DNA of 43,737 nt from Symsagittifera roscoffensis (GCF_963678635.1 NW_026970962.1:1-43737), one strand, 5' to 3'; numbered from the stretch's first letter, positions 30,782 through 43,085 are shown. Numbers and translations are program-made. Notes: a model not told the origin generated them from the letters alone.

Positions 30782-31458
30782 AAGGTTTCAGCTTGATAGC
30801 AATATCGTAGTTTATATCGTTAGTAGTCGAGAGGAAGAATAAGGAACATGCAGCTAAGAAATAATTCCGACGGTTGCTGTTTTCTGGATACGTTTTTTTC
30901 AAAGTAATAAGGATCTCATGGATAATTTCCAAGTCCGCTGAAGTTACAGTTCGTTTTTCCAATTTCATTTTTAATTTTTGCTTACACTTCTCCGACCTGC
31001 TTAATTTCAAGCCAATGGAAAAGAAAGTAACCTTCCAGATACCACTTACTTAGACCTATATCTCGATGGTATATATTTAGATAAAAAACCGGAAGTTTTT
31101 GATACTTTGAAAGTTTATTAAAACAAAGTCGTATTTTTCGCTCCAGCCCTTTCTCAATCATCATTGAGTTGAAATCAAATGAATAATCAAAGACATTTTC
31201 ATAGGTAGCAAAGGTCAAATTAGTTGCTTTTCCATATTTCTGTTTTGCATAAATACACCACGTTATTTGTAAAAGCTCATCCAGATAAAACTGTTCTCTA
31301 CAACTTTCTGCATTTTTTCTATTTGAAATTTCTTTGAATTTCGACAAGCAAACTATATGACGATTGTCAAAAGATAAATGCTCCGAATCAATGTCACTTG
31401 TATCCCAACTTCCCATTAAGTTCATTTTTCGCAATTCATTATTCCACAATTTTACCAT
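30765..31458 (-). pseudogene. Unknown Polinton ORF at the right end, frameshifted
   Basis: The first part (31458..30982, 158 codons) begins with ATG and is Lys- and aromatic-rich (FDNRHIVCLSKFKEISNRK, EQFYLDELLQITWCIYAKQ). The second part (31010..30765) continues in another frame with LKMKLEKRTVTSADLEIIHEI-like helices and FFLAACSLFFL. A single frame change near 30985..31010 would connect them. It is the first gene inside the right terminal repeat. I see no recognisable domain. Confidence 0.45.
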
Positions 31459-31723
31459 TTTTTATTATTACGTTATTGTCTAGACGTAACAGCGACGACT
31501 GCAACCGGATTGCAACCTTGGTGAGTAATTATGGTTTACATAAGTTTCAGTGTTAATACATTTAAATCATGGAAATACTCTACAGCATTCAATAGACCGT
31601 TAAAACTATGCTGGCCAAAGCTATACTTGCTTTGTTTTATTACCCACTCCAAAATTATGGCAGCATTCCAAGTCGAACGTACCGAACGTACCGATCTAAA
31701 CATAAATCGGGTAAAAATTTTTT

Positions 31724-31989
31724 TAAGGATCGTACTTTGATTATCCGCCAGGGATCTAGAAACTTGCTACATGGGTATATGACTCTTGGTAAAATTCTCA
31801 GGGGGGAGGCCACCCAAAAATTTGGATCCTCAAGTGAGGATCTTGTAATCCACCAGCAAAATACCGGCTGACTACAATATAATTTTGGACCCCTTTGGTG
31901 TCGGATCTTAGGCGCCCACATCCTATTTTTAGGTGATTTTGGAGCACCCCCACCACCCCTAAGGATCCATGGCGGCCCCTCATACTACT
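31724..31989 (-). repeat. Right terminal inverted repeat of the Polinton
   Basis: Reverse-complement partner of 8619..8875, ending CATACTACT at 31989. It carries the same internal palindrome (ggatcctcaagtgaggatc, 31824..31842). Confidence 0.88.
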
Positions 31990-31995
31990 AGATCG
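31990..31995 (+). other. Right target-site duplication (AGATCG)
   Basis: Matches the left hexamer AGATAG at five of six positions. Confidence 0.6.
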
Positions 31996-33003
31996 GGTAT
32001 ATTAATTGTGATCAAAAAGTAAACTATTGCGTTTTTGCTTTGCAAAATTACAGAATAAAATCAAATCATCAAAAACTTTCTCGAAAATCGAAAATTGAAG
32101 TTTTTTGCATACGATTAGATTATTTTGAATTAACATTGCCAAAATTGGTGCAACTGTTATGAATTTTCTACAACCAATTTAGGCTAATTTTTCTATCAAA
32201 AAACGAGAAAATTTATTACTTTAACAACAATTGTATTGTATTATAATTCCACCAAAATCTATTTGTATCTCCATATAGTCTCAAATTATATTTAAAAAGT
32301 TTCTGCGATTCACAGAGGATTTATGAATAGCTAACCTGCCTGTCGAAGCATAAGAGAAACAGACTAGGATTTGACAGTCCGGATAGCCTTTTATAGATCC
32401 TCTCCTAGTCGCAGAAATCTTTTTTGTTTCAAAATAGAAATGCAATTCTAGAAAACAGTTGTTTGCTTTCACTGCAAAGAAATTTCAAACTGGCGCTCTA
32501 AATTGAAGGTCAAAATGGACATTCTCGAACAATTTGAAATTATAATTAGTGACAAAAAGCTCAAAGATCTTTTGATAATATCACTTATACCATCAAAAAT
32601 CAATCTTATTATTTCCGTGATTTGCAAAATGAAGTGAACTACCTGCATAAAATAGTTAACAACTAAGACGACAAGTGAGCCATGTAACGACCTACAAATT
32701 TCAACAGCTACCAGGAAAAACTACAATGACAAAACTATTTGCAGCCTGCAAACTCGCTCGACCATGTGCATGCCATTAGCTCGCAAAATGAAAACTCAAT
32801 AAAGTTCCAGTTACTGGCTCTGGAACAACATCATTTTAAGTTTTAGAACTAAAAACGCATTGCAGTTGAATTGCCTGAGTGCAAAATATCATAACAGTCT
32901 TCGAGTTAAAACTAAATATTTAAATGTCACCCTTTTTGCAAAGGTTCATTTTCTTGTTTCTTCTGTTCTCTGCTTTATCTAAAATTACACTGACTGGAAT
33001 CTT
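31996..33003. other. Non-coding AT-rich DNA with an imperfect hairpin
   Basis: No supported gene. Sequence near 32298..32323 (tttctgcgattcacagaggat) is partly the inverted complement of 32398..32420 (atcctctcctagtcgcagaaat), about 100 bases apart. It could be a tiny MITE-like hairpin. Confidence 0.4.
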
Positions 33004-36000
33004 TTGTATTCTTCACTCACCTATGACATGCAAGTTTTATCATATTTTGCTAATATCAATTTACAGCATCTTGTTACTTCGACGACTCACCGCAGTTGCA
33101 ACAGACTTGATGTTGTGCTTGCAGACAATCCTGACAACTGCGACATTTTGGTTAAACATTGTAACTTTTCTGATCATTTTCTGGTGTCTTTTCAATTATC
33201 TATTTCAATGATCGTGTGCGTGTCTACTCTCAGTATTCCTTCCATTACAAACTTTTCAACGTTTCGCTTCAGCCTGCTTTCTAGGGCTAAACATATTCAC
33301 ATATTTACATATACATTTTCATATATTCACATATTTACAGCGTTTTATATTTTTAACTATTGTGGAAGCTCCAAACCAAACAAGCACCCCGGGTTGACCA
33401 AAACTTCTTATCATACAATTTCCATATATGAAAAACTTCTTGTCATACAATTTCATACGTACAGAAAATTGTATGAAAACTCTATGATAAGCATTTTTCC
33501 ATATATGAAAATTGTATGATAGGTGTTTTCCCATAAACAAAAATTTTGATTTTTTTTTCTAAATTTAGTTTCTGAAAAATTTTCGGTTGTAGTTGCAACC
33601 GAACACAAGTGACGAAGACCTTGGTTATTCAAAACACCAAAGGTTGGACGGTCTTGCATTTACAATGCATAGAAGACGACCTGAATTTGGCTGTCTTTCA
33701 CAATTGATATAAAAAAAGTAACAAACTTTTAATTTTTGGCAAAATTTTTCAATGATTATTTTTTTTAATTTGTGAATTTTCAAATTATCAGACATTGATC
33801 AAGGCATAATTAAACACACCATACAAAAGAAATAGGAAATTTCAGCGTTTTTGAAAAAAAAATTAAGTGAAAAGAAAATAAAAGTCAATTTTATCGTATC
33901 CAGGACTACGTTATGCACACAAAATATTAAATTTTGCATGCAAAATTTTTTTTTCGAAAAATGTTTGTTTGCGTACGAAAATCGATTTGCGGTTGAAAAA
34001 AAAACAAAAAAAATTTGGGCCAAATTTTCAAAATAACTTGAAAAATTTTTTGTGTCGCCATCAAAAAAATGCCAGTCATACAATTTCCATATATGGGAAT
34101 TGTATGATAAGCATTTTTTTCAAAAAACGAAAACCTCAGTTTTTTATCACCAGATTGTTTTATTAGAATCAAACAGCCACAGAAATGAGTTTATACCAGT
34201 TTTCAACCATTTTTAGAAATTGTATGAAAATTGTATGACAAGCATTTTCCCACACACTTGATGTATGGAATTGTATGATAAGCATTTTCGGTGTATGGAG
34301 GTCAACTCGGGACCACAAAACGCTTGCGTCGACACACTCTGCCTTTTAATTACAGATCTCACTCTGTTCAACTCCTGAATAAGCAAAAGACAAGAAGGGG
34401 CAAACCCGTCAAGAAACCATGATAAATTGTTTGATGATATTGAAGTGTCACTTGAAATGGACAAAAATTGTTCTCTGGAGTCTTTCTCCCTCTCCAACAT
34501 TAATACTTGTTTGAAGTATATATGTTGTTCGTCAACTAAGAAAACTACAAACTGCGTTTTGAAATGGGATACTAAATTAGAAAAAACTGATTAGATTATG
34601 ACAAAGCAAACCTTTTTAATGATTGCTTTTTTCTGGCTAGGCCATGTCTCTTATCACTTCTAAAAATGATCACTTCGAGCTGTGAAAAAAATAGATGATT
34701 TCATCATTAACATTCCTGCTATCAATGATTATCTAAAAAAGGTTTATGATTCTGGCAGCACTTGCTGTGAAAATTTTTCTTCTGGTTTTCTAAAAAAAAA
34801 TGCGCAAACCAACTAACGCCATTAGTTGAAGCCTTATTCAACAATGTTATTTCCAATTTGACTTGGCCTGCTTTTTGGAAGTGTTCGTACATCATGCTTT
34901 TATCTAAATCACAAGGCAACCACAAGGAGGTGGTGAATTTTTGACCTATTAGTACTTCACCTAGTCTATCACTCTGTCTTGAACGACAAATCTTTGATTC
35001 TGTTTATAAGCGATTACGACATAAAATATCTGAACATCAGTTTGGATTTATGTCGAGGCGTTCTACTATTCTTTAATTTTGCGATCATTTTTACAAAAGT
35101 GATGAGCTAGACTTATCATCATTTGTGTTTTACGCAGACATAGTGAAATTATTTGATTCTGTTCCTCATCACAAATTAATTGCAAAGCTGGCAGCCTTTG
35201 GGTTTGATTATTTTTTCCTTAGACTCATCAGGAGTTTTTATGTGGAAGTAGTCAACGAGGTTGCGTTATTTTTGTCTTTTATCAATGTGGCTTTCATTTC
35301 CAGTGGAATTCTCCAAGAAATATTCTTGCCTGTTGTTGTTTTTGGTCTTCATAAATGATCTTACCGTTAGTTTTTGTTCCATTCTTGTATCTTTCCCGAC
35401 GTTTCAAAGTTAAGCAGCAAGGATAACATAGCAGTACAGCAGGATACTGATAGTATCTATACCTTGACTTTTAGCAATGATCTACAATTACAATAAAAGA
35501 AATTTAAAAAAATGCAATTCTTCAAATACAGTTCTGAGCAGCCTATCGTTACGTTAACCTACGAACAGCCTATCGTTCGTTACGATTATACTATTTCCAT
35601 GAAATAAGTCGATGTTTTTTTTTATACAGAATTGAAATAGTCACATCACGTACGAGATAATTTGTAACTGTAACAAAATTTACCACATGCTCAAAAGGAA
35701 TTTTCCGTTTCTTGCACCTATGGCTGTCAAATTGCGTTTGTACAAGTCATGTATAATTAGTACTGTGCTTATGCTTCGGCTATTTGGTTACTTAACAGAC
35801 TTGATTGGGTTTTTTAACAAAAGATGTTTTAAATGGATTTATCGGTAAAACGAATAAAAAATTGCCTTATTGCATCTTATTTTTTATTCGATTTGTTATC
35901 AAGTGGAGATAAATGATTTTTTTTACCGGTTACTTCATCATAGTTATAATTTAATTTTGCTAGACTATGCGTAATCTTCATATGGATGCAAATTCTCACT

Positions 36001-36250
36001 TAGATAACAAAACACCATCGCTCAAAATATCTTTAAATATGAACGAACACCGAAACAATTTTTGTAGAACAGTCCAGATACTAAAGACAGTAAAACCAGA
36101 TCTCGATTTTTCGCCTGCGAAATTCAACGAAATCGTTTTTTATTAGACACATGCTCCAACACGAATATGATGAACTTAACAAACGTGTTTGCTTTGCAAA
36201 ATGTACCTGAATAAACTGTAGATCTTAACCCTTTTTGGTTTAAATTTTAG
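33004..36250 (+). mobile_element. Degraded non-LTR retrotransposon (LINE), plus strand
   Basis: Scattered frames show the end of an AP-like endonuclease (NINLQHLVTSTTHRSCNRLD...FSDHFLVSFQ) at 33040..33200, then reverse-transcriptase segments: WPAFWKCSYIMLLSKSQGN (34860..34920), KISEHQFGFMSRRST (35020..35070), the motif YADIVKLFDSVPHHKLIAKL with the first catalytic Asp (35130..35200), and LFLVFINDL (35330..35365). A thumb/connection-like end (APMAVKLRLYKSCIIST, 35718..35768) follows. Many stops and frameshifts are present. The layout fits a Jockey/CR1-type LINE. A cluster of short hairpin repeats (33.4..34.3 kb) separates the endonuclease and RT parts. Confidence 0.72.
33405..34300. repeat. 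Cluster of short inverted repeats (ATTGTATGATAAGCATTTT)
   Basis: At least five plus-strand versions (about 33476, 33504, 34098, 34233, 34268) and three reverse versions (about 33406, 33437, 34074) of a roughly 20 base motif. Several are arranged head-to-head around 'catatatg', for example the near-perfect palindrome at 34076..34107. Confidence 0.7.
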
Positions 36251-37949
36251 TTCTGCATATTCCCCAAATGGGTATTCTTAAGTGTTCCTTTCTCTCTCTG
36301 TACCCATTTAGATACTGTAATATTTCCGTGTTCCTAACTAATTTAAGCGTTGTTGCCAGGTTGGTGAACAAAGACAGAGACAATTGTGAATGTTTTTATA
36401 CAGTTGAGAATTTGTTTTCTCAAAAGCATAATTAAAAATTGCATAAAAATTTACTTAATGATTCTATGTCGGCAAGATTAATTTTCAAATGATATTATAC
36501 TACAATCAACCGATAAAAGGGTGGCTCTAGAATTTTCTCGAGGGGCTTGTATTGGTGGATTTTTAAAAAATTTCAATATTTTGTCGATTTTTTTCTAGGT
36601 CGACCAGATTGATTTTTTGAGCTTTCCCAAATCATTATAGAGACTCAATTTTTACCAATTTCTCTGCGCCGCAGGCTCATTTTAAAAAACAGCAGGCTGA
36701 AAAAGCGTTTTGAGGTACTTTTTGGAAAATTGTGACCAAAAATTTGCGTTTTTTTTGCGAGCGCTCTTCTCTCAAAATTAGCGTATACTGGCGCCGAAGG
36801 AGATTCTCTTTGTTCTTATTTTGTTCTTTAGTTTTAGTTGATCGTTACGGCAAAATTTGAACTGGTTTCATGTCTTGCCTCTGGATTTCAGAAACCTATA
36901 AACACCAATTTTTCGCCTATCCAGTACACAGTTTGGCCTCGTAAGTGAATACAAAGGGGGGCCTTTGGGTCAGTAGGGGATCGAATCCATAAGGTCGATT
37001 TCCTAACCTAAACTACATTAGCGAGTGGTACCTTTCGTCGAATTGAGTTGCAGATCTGAGCGCTTTTTTTTCTGGTTTGAATTATATAAGTAGGCATAAT
37101 ATAGCCATAAAACCAAGTATTTGAACGGAAGTCAGATCTGACTGGTGATAATAAACCATCATAATTTTGCACGTCTGCAGCAAGTCTAATTAAAAAAATT
37201 AAAAAAAATAGTTTCCAATGTAGAATCTATTGACTGTGAAATTCTTACCAATTTAAAATTTTAAAAAACAGCAGGCTGAAAAAGCGTTGCAAGAACAGCA
37301 GGCTGAAATCTCATTGCAAGAACGCCGTTGAACTTTGCAGCCCGTTTTCAGGCGCCTCTCATCCTGCTATGATTACTGATAGTTTGTAAAATCGATAATT
37401 AATCAATAAATCAACAGGAATGGTTCAATGAAAAAAGAATTTTAATCAAAATGGGAAGTTTCAGCAGTATACCTATCCTTCACAGAAAAATCCTTTCAAG
37501 TGATATTCCTATCCAAAAATGAGTTTAACCAGTTGATAGTTTCCTAAAATGAAAACGTCCAAAAAGTCATGATTGAAGATTTGCATTTGATATTCTGTGC
37601 AGCTATGAACCCATTTTAAAAATCTGTATAGTTTTTTAGAACAAAAAATTAAATCTTTCCAATTCTAACATTTATCGAATCTTTTTGATTACCCTTTGAA
37701 TGCATAGGTATCTGCCTAGCTGAAATTCTCTTACTCAAGTTTGAATTCAACTTCCTTAAGTTTGAATTCAAATTACACAAGTTTGAATTCAACTTTCAAC
37801 TTCCTAGATTATGGCCGATATTCTCTCTTTTCTCACAACCTTACACCTTAACTTTAAAATTTCTTAGATATGTAATTCCTCTATGAAGTATGTTATTTTT
37901 GACTTATTTCTTCTATGCTCTCCTTTCTTTTCTTCATCAATTTTCTATC
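36251..37949. other. Non-coding DNA with short direct repeats
   Basis: No gene seen. A 30 base stretch (ttttaaaaaacagcaggctg + aaaaagcgtt) occurs at about 36680 and 37259, and its core recurs as a 27 base tandem at about 37294. A GC-richer stretch around 36925..37030 shares an 18 base match with the window start. Confidence 0.45.
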
Positions 37950-39813
37950 AATTTTCATCAAAACTATCAATTTTCAAAATTCGTTTGATTTTAAGATCAA
38001 TTGTTTCTAATTTAGCTTTGTCGGATGACGCATAAGCCGAAACCCCGTACACCTAAATGGGTTTCATATAAGCGTTATAAGTTTTCAATAGTTGATCCTT
38101 ACCTAAATTTTTTCTTAACCTGTAATATGTACCACAAAACCTCGACAAATTAATTTATGTATTATGATCGATAAAGGAAAATTTACAGTCAATTTGAGCA
38201 TCTAAGTAACGGAACGATTGTTTCTTTTCAATAATTATTCCTTTCAATTTTATGTCTGAGTTTCCGCTGCTCTTCTTAGATAGTATCACTGTTTTTGATT
38301 TATCTTCATTTTAGGTCAGCTTGTTTTTTTTTCAAACCAATTTGATGTTTTGTCCTAGGCTTCCTGGTGTTTACCGGTTCACTCACTGTTTCTAGCTGTT
38401 TTTTCATGATAGTATCGTCTGCATATAAAATCAGATTGCTTTCACTATTTTCATTTAGTTCAATATCATTTATATAATTGATGAAAAGAAGCGGCCCTAG
38501 TATGGATCCTTGTGGTACTCCATAATTCACGTTTTTATTTTGAGAGCGTTTGATTTTAGTGGCAACCTATTGTTGTCAGTTTTTTAACTAGGATATCAGA
38601 AGGTCCACAACAGGTCCCCGAAAACCATATGCGTCTCATTTATCCATTAAAGTATGTGGTCATCTGTATCAAAGATTTTGTGTAAGGTCAATGAAGTTGC
38701 ACTGTGTCTTCATGCACTTAGACTTCCAATCCTGACGCACTTCTTCTATTATGATTATCAAAGCATCAATTGAACTCGTTTTTGATCTGAATCTAAGCTG
38801 ACAATTTTGTAATAATTGATACTTAGTGAGATATTGGTTCATTCTGTTATAGATGACCCGCTCAAAAGATTTACGATTGACCTAAGACTTGTGAAAGAGA
38901 ATTTTGCCTGTAGTTTGATGGGTCTAGATCATTGCCTTCTTTTGAGAGATGTTTAACTTAAACAGTTTCAAAACTATCTGGAAAAACTGTCAATCTAAAC
39001 ATTTTTTTTTATAGAATTGTCAAAACTGGGTGCAAAACTGACAATTTCTTTTTCAATTAATAATTATTAAGTCCATATGCATCTAAACTAAACTTGATTT
39101 TTAGCAATATTTCTTTTGATATTTCACTTTGCATTATGTCTGCTAAAATTGTTGAGTTGATCCGCTTTCTGACTCCTAATTCTTTTAAGGTAGTAAACTT
39201 CCTCGCCTTTTCTCTCCAAGATTTGCAAAAAAGTCGTTACACTCATCAACCTTTATGTTCTCTTTTTCCTTGTTGTTGTCTTTGGCAGCACATGTTAATT
39301 CGTTAGATAGACTGAAAAATTTTCTGATGTTGTTGTTGGATTCCAATCGTTATTTGTTTTCAAAAAATGCTCTTTTTTCTGACTCGCATTTTACGAACTA
39401 ATTTGCTGTGAAATTCAAATTCACTTCTGGCCTCTGTGGTTCCAGTTTCTATAAAAATTTTCCTGAACTGATGTTTTTTCCATGCTGCATTTTTCCTTTC
39501 ATTATCTACTCAGTGCTTCGAGGTTTTTCTTATTGAATTTATTTCTGCTGAAAATTATTCAATGTTTATTCTGAGCTTTTCGTTTGACAAAAAAATGCTC
39601 ATCGCTACTCATTTGGTTAATGTTTGTTTCAAAATGGAATAAATTTTCGCATAAAGATTCATTAAATTCTTCCAGAAAAAATTCAGATTCAATTTCTGAA
39701 TGGTAGGGCTGTAAAAAGTTTCTTAAAGCTACCCGACTTGATGCAGATCGGCTTACCGCTTGATAGTTAAAATATTGGGAATTATCTGACTCAATTGCAT
39801 TATGAGAAAACAA
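37950..39813 (-). mobile_element. Degraded non-LTR retrotransposon (LINE), minus strand
   Basis: On the minus strand a pre-RT segment (39813..39559 and on to about 39000) leads to RT pieces: FERVIYNRMNQYLTKYQLLQN (about 38860..38800), RFRSKTSSIDALIIIIEEV (about 38790..38735), NYGVPQGSILGPLLFINYIND followed by ILYADDT, the catalytic YADD box (38530..38400), and a downstream KSKTVILSKKS.. / VYGVSAYASSDKAKL region (38310..38010). Multiple stops and frameshifts are present. It is a CR1/Jockey-like RT whose sequence is clearly different from the plus-strand LINE. Confidence 0.72.
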
Positions 39814-41245
39814 ACAAAAACCACAAATACCATTTATGTCTATGTCTGGATGTCTGGAAAGTCTAAAAAGACTGTATTTTGTAGCGGCAGTCTTGAAAAG
39901 CCTTTATTTTGGTCGTGACTGTCCGAAACATCCGAATTTAATTGCTCTAAAATATGAAACTAATCTGAAAACAGGCATAAAAGAATTATAAAAACTGAAA
40001 GACATCAATTCATCAAGGCAACAGTGCTGTCTCACTGTGACCTCTCATAACTAAGCCAGTAAGTCAAAAAAACTACCGACAGCAAAACTGTGATTTGACT
40101 CGCAGTTTCAACAGAATAAAACAAAAAATATGATGAAATGATGGAAAAGGTCACACATTTATCATACCATTATCTTTTCAAAAATTACTATCACTCTGTG
40201 AAGTTGTTAAAGATAATGTGACAATATTTTAGTAATTTGTAAATTGATAGATTGCAGATGAATTCACAAAAAATGTTGAATGATATTTGATAACAATAAG
40301 GCTGCCAAAAATATTTTGAATCAAAGGTTATATTATGGAATATCTCTCCAAATGAAGAAAAAAACAAGCCTCAATTTTTTGCTGCTCTGGAAATGAAAAT
40401 AGTGTGCCAGAGTGAAAGTGAGTAGATGAAATGAGAGAGAACAAGAGAAGCAGAGAAAAGCCTAGAGATCAATCCGATCATTCCTTTTTTCTAGGTTATC
40501 TGTGTAACAATTCAGTTCGTAGAGCTTAATTTTAGTCTCTTAACAAGAATGTTCAATGTTCTATAACTCTAGTCTCAAAAATCTATCCAATCACAATGCC
40601 TTGCACCTCATACCACTATGAATTGAATTGTTCTATGAAATTAATTGTTCATTTGCATCAAAATGGCAGAATTCAAATTCAATATTTTGCAAAAACAATC
40701 CAAGTAATTTAGGTCAATCCATGTAACAAAATCACTTTTTTAAAATTTCTTTTACTGATATGTTGTTGGAACAATGTGCCTCTTTGATCCATTATTTTCA
40801 ATTTGAAATCTATTTGGGCGCATATTCAAACTAACAAATTGTTTTTTTTTAATCATAATTCATTTAAACACATTACAATACGAAGTGCATTAAAGACCAG
40901 AAGCTTCGTCATAAATAATGACTAATACTTAGTATTAGTTTTCACCATGATCGTCTGAAGAGCAACTTCGTTTTTCTATCTTTTCAGTTTTAGTTTGGAC
41001 TATGTTTGAAAATCTAAAGCAAAATAGTACCTGTTCAATAATCAATTGTAGTTAAACGTGCTGTTTTCTATTGATACCATTCAATTTTTACCGTTTTCAA
41101 CTTCGCGTCGTAATTTGTAATCGTAACAAAATCATTTTCTTTTTGTTTTGTTAAGACTAAGTTGATGAAGTTGAACATTGACAGATACGCAGACTTATAT
41201 GGTACGATTGTACATGGTCAAATCAAAAGAAATTATTACGGCTGA
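39814..41245. other. Non-coding AT-rich DNA upstream of the host gene exon
   Basis: No supported gene; it presumably contains an intron or the promoter of the plus-strand host gene that follows. Confidence 0.5.
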
Positions 41246-41288
41246 GTTTTTTCATCAACCTTTAATGTTATAATTAATCATAAACCAG

Positions 41289-42227
41289 TCATCAACTGGT
41301 TATTTTTCATCGTGGCTGATAATTATAACTTGAGTAGTAATGAAGCAAGGCGCCCACCTGAACAAATTATACCACAGAAACTTGAAGTGAAAAGCAAAAC
41401 TAGAGTTCCGGTTATTGTGAGCCAACGAAAAGGTTTCTGGAACCGTCAGCCGGTTGGAGCCAGAACCAACGCCGGGCCAGAAAATAACCAAGGAATCGAG
41501 AACCCAGTTACTATCACTGAGAGCAGAAATAGTAGCAATACTGAAGCCATTGGATTCATCTCCGATAATTTGAAATTTTGTGAAAAAGCAGGGAATTTTC
41601 ATCAAAACCAACCGAATCTTGGAACAACGCAAATTCGAGTTCAAAACAAAGCCATCAGTGTTAATCGTAACGTTTCAGAACCACAAAAAATATTTGATTC
41701 CACAACGGGAGCGAAAATTCCGAGTTACTTTGAGTACCAGGAAAATCAGTCTTTTTTACCGCAAAACTCGAGAAGCTTAAATCGACAACTTCCAAGAGCT
41801 CAAGTAGTTCAATTTAACACAATGCAACAACAACAACGAAATTCAAACCAATTCGAAATGACCCAACTTACTAATAATTCCGGTAAGAACACAGTTGATT
41901 ACAATAACAGGCAACCAGGTTACTATCTGCAGAATAGTCAACCTGGCAGTTACAATCAATCTTTACCACGTGATCAAAACAAAACACGAGAACAAATAGT
42001 GTCACGTGATCAAGTGTTGTCGCGTGAGCAAATATTGTCGATGCAACGCCGCGCTGCTTCTGTGAGTCCGACCAAATACTTCGACCAGATGTACGGTAAC
42101 CAGAGTCGAGGCATGGTGGAGACGAAATCGGATGGGAGTATAATTGGACGAGGAGCCAGTAGAGGTCATGTGCTCTCGGGACACGTTGCGCCAACTAGAG
42201 AACTGAAGGTCTACAACCAAAATAATG
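41289..42227 (+). CDS. Host gene exon A: disordered Gln/Asn-rich protein
   Basis: An open frame with no ATG for its first about 170 codons; the frame is open back to 41246, so the exon probably begins at a splice acceptor (an AG at 41287..41288 is one candidate). The donor is G|GTGAGC, with the last exon base at 42227, phase 1. The protein is low complexity and hydrophilic, with PPEQIIPQKLEV, QQQQ and NNR stretches, and four near-copies of a hexapeptide (R-D/E-Q-x-x-S/T: RDQNKT, REQIVS, RDQVLS, REQILS) at about 41970..42040. It resembles scaffold or cytoskeletal adaptor proteins, but no family is recognised. Confidence 0.72.
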
Positions 42228-42500
42228 GTGAGCAAATCACAAAATAATTGTTTCGGTGGCACTGGAACAAAAAGAGGCAAAAGTCAGCAGACAATTTCAG
42301 GATTCATTCAAATACTTTTGTGATTTTTAACCAAAAATGAGATTTTTTCAAGTATTACCGAAAAGTTAGGGGTGTTACTGATACCCTCTATGGTACTTTG
42401 CAAGGAAGTACAACCCATATAGAGAAATAAACCTTCGAAATTTGTACTTTGTAACGAGTTACCACCAACGATGTAAAAGTTAACAAAATCTCATTTTTAG

Positions 42501-43008
42501 TGCAAGCATACCAACCTTCGTACAACCGATCTGGCACTACCAACATCACGCAACAGACAAATCATAACAACAACAATAGTAACAATCACACGATGGAAGG
42601 GAAATCACAATTACAAACAGACCGTCCCCCTTCTGTGCCTCCTAAGTTAGGCCGAAACACCCCCACCCAAAACCCACAAGATAAAAAGTGGGCTTCGAGT
42701 GATAAAATACCCTTCGGGGGTAGGGCTACCCCTACTACAATTAGCACGCAACGAAGTCCGAACTCTGCTCGTCGGAAAACTTCGTTTCCCAAAACCCAGC
42801 TGGTGCACAGATTCAACAGTCCCTATGGGTTCCAGCCCAATGAAGGGCCAGGAAAAGGAGACGGGCATGGGGCGATCTCGCCAAAAAGTCACACGGTCGA
42901 TGAGAGGAGTTTGGAAGGTCAATTTTCTGGTGGTGGGCCGCAGTTGCCTCCTAGAGGCTATGGGGTTCAACAAAGAAATGGAGCTGTGTCTCATTCTCCA
43001 GAAAGAAG
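42501..43008 (+). CDS. Host gene exon B: proline/serine-rich
   Basis: Acceptor tcatttttag ends at 42500 and donor AAG|GTATCT starts at 43009. The entering phase matches exon A (G|TG) and the exit phase is 2. It contains a poly-Asn patch and PPSVPPKLGR, an SH3-ligand-like proline motif, plus many S/T-P sites (RSPNSARR, HSPERR), compatible with a phosphorylated scaffold. The frame is open throughout. Confidence 0.78.
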
Positions 43009-43085
43009 GTATCTAAATAATCAGAGATAAAATCAAAGCCAGCAACACAGCATTGATTTGCTATAAAATTAGTATCTATTTTTAG

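Larger units (their letters stand above)
8619..31989 (-). mobile_element. Polinton/Maverick (adintovirus-like) element, decayed
   Basis: A 23.4 kb element (about 19 kb without the internal 4.33 kb duplication, which fits the usual 15 to 20 kb). It begins AGTAGTATG and ends CATACTACT, with inverted repeats of about 260 bp and a near-match 6 bp target-site duplication. It encodes protein-primed DNA polymerase B, a DDE integrase of the F54H12.3-like type, an FtsK/HerA-type packaging ATPase, an adenain-type cysteine protease, hexon-like major and penton-like minor capsid proteins, and several small Polinton-type proteins. Most genes are on the minus strand; a decayed two-ORF cluster at 21.9..23.0 kb is on plus. 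Nearly all genes carry stops or frameshifts, so this is a fossil insertion. It is related to animal viruses, so only the observed breaks are described. Confidence 0.93.

Noticed and set aside
9342-31458. A reassigned genetic code, to explain the many in-frame stops
   Set aside because: All three stop codons occur at positions where different residues would be expected, frameshifts coexist, and the host exons at the right use normal stops; decay is simpler.
31655-31983. Minus-strand frames in the right terminal repeat (MWAPKIRHQRG..., MRGRHGSLG...)
   Set aside because: They lie inside the terminal inverted repeat and have no counterpart conserved in the left repeat frame.
33799-34172. Lys/Phe-rich frames on both strands near 34 kb
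   Set aside because: AT-rich homopolymer-driven frames overlapping on opposite strands, within the hairpin cluster.
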